64,000 nt of DNA, taken from positions 46,626 through 110,625 of the forward strand of contig JACKHH010000010.1 in assembly GCA_020639095.1 (NCBI GenBank), in the 5' to 3' direction. Below, in pieces: positions 63,094 to 64,000 of the stretch. Under the pieces are notes generated by a model that was not told the origin of the DNA, did no database searches, and saw only the letters and a list, made by a program, of their open reading frames with translations. Origin of the DNA: Phycisphaerales bacterium. Lineage in GTDB: Bacteria > Planctomycetota > Phycisphaerae > UBA1845. Numbering within the stretch: the stretch's first letter is position 1; each line of letters opens with the position of its first letter. Position numbers and translations under genes: made by a program.

Positions 63094-64000
63094 ATGTCAC
63101 TGCGTTGGGGCATGGTCGTTGGGCTGGCGGTGTTGCTTGTGGGCGGTGGGTGCGGTTCGTCCGTCGTTGCGCAGATCACCGGGGGTTCGTTCACGAACAC
63201 TGCGAGCGACGTCGTGCCGCGCTACTTCCATGCTGCCAGCATGCTTTCGCACAATCTGGTGATGGTGACCGGCGGGCTCAACCTCGTGATCATTCCGCCG
63301 TCGCTGGTCTCGCGCAACAACATCTCGTTTTACGATCCGATGACTGGTACGTTCACGACGCAGTACACCCCGTTCAACGGCAATCCGCCGACGACGCCGA
63401 CGTTGCTCACCGCGCGCAGCAGTCACACGCAGACCACGCTGCTCGATGGTCGCGTACTGATCACCGGTGGTCACGAGAATGCGAGTGGAACGAGTCCGGG
63501 CACCGCGTTCGCCGGTGTCGAGTTGTTCGATCCTATTACGGGACTGATGTCGGCTGGTCCGTCGATGTCGGCGGCCCGCGCGATGCACACCGCGACACCG
63601 CTGCCCGATGGCAGGGTCGTGGTGGCTGGCGGGTCGTCGTGGCAGGTGTTCGACCCTGGGACGAATTCGTGGTCGAGCAACAAATCGCTGGCGCGTTCGC
63701 GCATTGCGCACGCAGCCGTTCTGCTCGCGGACTACGCGGGAACGCCGGGTGACGATCGCGTGTTGCTGATTGGTGGCGGCGGCAACGGGCCGAATACGCT
63801 TGAGTTGATCGATGTAGGGAATGCCAGCACGACGTTGATGGCTGCGACGCTGACGGTGGGCGTTGATGATCTGGCTGCGATTGAGCTTGCGGACGGCAGG
63901 GTGTTCATCGCCGGTGGGCAGAGTTTGACGACGGGTGACACGGTGGCCGACGCATACGTCTACGACCCGGTGCTCGATGTGCTCACACCGGTCGCGGACA
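63094..64000 (+). CDS. Kelch-repeat lipoprotein, 3' truncated by the window
   Basis: Begins at ATG 63094 after AGCGGAGGGGG and runs open to the end of the window (302 codons seen). Leader MVVGLAVLLVGGGC gives a lipobox. Kelch-type repeats are clear: HAASMLSHNLVMVTGG, HTQTTLLDGRVLITGGHEN, MHTATPLPDGRVVVAGGSS, HAAVLLADYAGTPGDDRVLLIGGG, ELADGRVFIAGGQS, each with GG and flanking aromatic/Tyr-Asp-Pro strands (FDPITGLMS, YDPVLDVLTP). Predicted extracytoplasmic beta-propeller; ligand unknown. Confidence 0.88.
   Translation, partial: MSLRWGMVVGLAVLLVGGGCGSSVVAQITGGSFTNTASDVVPRYFHAASMLSHNLVMVTGGLNLVIIPPSLVSRNNISFYDPMTGTFTTQYTPFNGNPPTTPTLLTARSSHTQTTLLDGRVLITGGHENASGTSPGTAFAGVELFDPITGLMSAGPSMSAARAMHTATPLPDGRVVVAGGSSWQVFDPGTNSWSSNKSLARSRIAHAAVLLADYAGTPGDDRVLLIGGGGNGPNTLELIDVGNASTTLMAATLTVGVDDLAAIELADGRVFIAGGQSLTTGDTVADAYVYDPVLDVLTPVAD

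Overview
The window looks like chromosomal DNA of a GC-rich Planctomycetota bacterium, most likely Phycisphaerae-like. This rests on secreted proteins with cysteine-rich 'GACC..DG' repeats (left edge), a HAF-repeat protein with a C-terminal dockerin pair (50582-51955), a secreted protein with an H-X9-DG tail (60865-62859), many small lipoproteins, and several families of short hairpin repeats in gaps and even inside a gene. I assign the phylum from these traits only; there is no rRNA in the window.

Layout. (1) 1-10.9 kb: a probable light/oxidative-stress block: lipocalin, GTP cyclohydrolase I, a cobalamin protein with the CarH/LitR photosensory signature but no DNA-binding domain, an RskA-type anti-sigma factor overlapping an ECF sigma factor, a double-fasciclin protein, a DUF378 protein, an SDR-DUF2867 protein, a PQQ-type propeller and a SOUL haem-binding lipoprotein, with an IS5-type relic. 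(2) 11.6-18.1 kb: nhaR divergent from an HPF-like gene and a three-gene type I secretion set (ABC, HlyD, TolC) whose ABC subunit has a degenerate ATPase; a LysR-type inverted repeat lies between them. (3) 18.5-32.8 kb: a sigma-54 activator divergent from a long operon: an AcfC-like binding protein fused to DsrE, a four-cluster Fe-S protein, an NrfD-type membrane subunit fused to a 13-haem cytochrome c, a small CxxC/CxxC membrane protein, a complete CysP-CysT-CysW-CysA sulfate/thiosulfate importer, a phosphodiesterase and an outer-membrane porin. I read this as an uncharacterised sulfur-oxyanion uptake and electron-transfer module.

(4) 32.8-36.7 kb: relics (IS3-type transposase, SpoIIE-type phosphatase, SDR), a lipoprotein, tRNA-Ser(GCU) and cystathionine gamma-synthase. 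(5) 36.9-42.9 kb: a giant two-headed GT-C glycosyltransferase carrying three repeat-derived in-frame linkers, an AT-richer putative PD-(D/E)XK protein, and cystathionine beta-synthase, which with the gamma-synthase gives both transsulfuration enzymes. (6) 43.5-47.6 kb: korA-korB 2-oxoacid:ferredoxin oxidoreductase ended by a strong terminator, and a DUF1028 protein. (7) 47.7-52 kb: a second sigma-54 activator followed by a near-perfect -24/-12 promoter and an upstream repeat in front of the HAF/dockerin gene. (8) 52-59 kb: a TetR-OMF-MFP-RND efflux operon with a perfect 18-bp operator-like palindrome. (9) 59.3-64 kb: planctomycete-type secreted proteins and a kelch-repeat lipoprotein cut by the window end.

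All names are by recognition of protein sequence; no database search was run.
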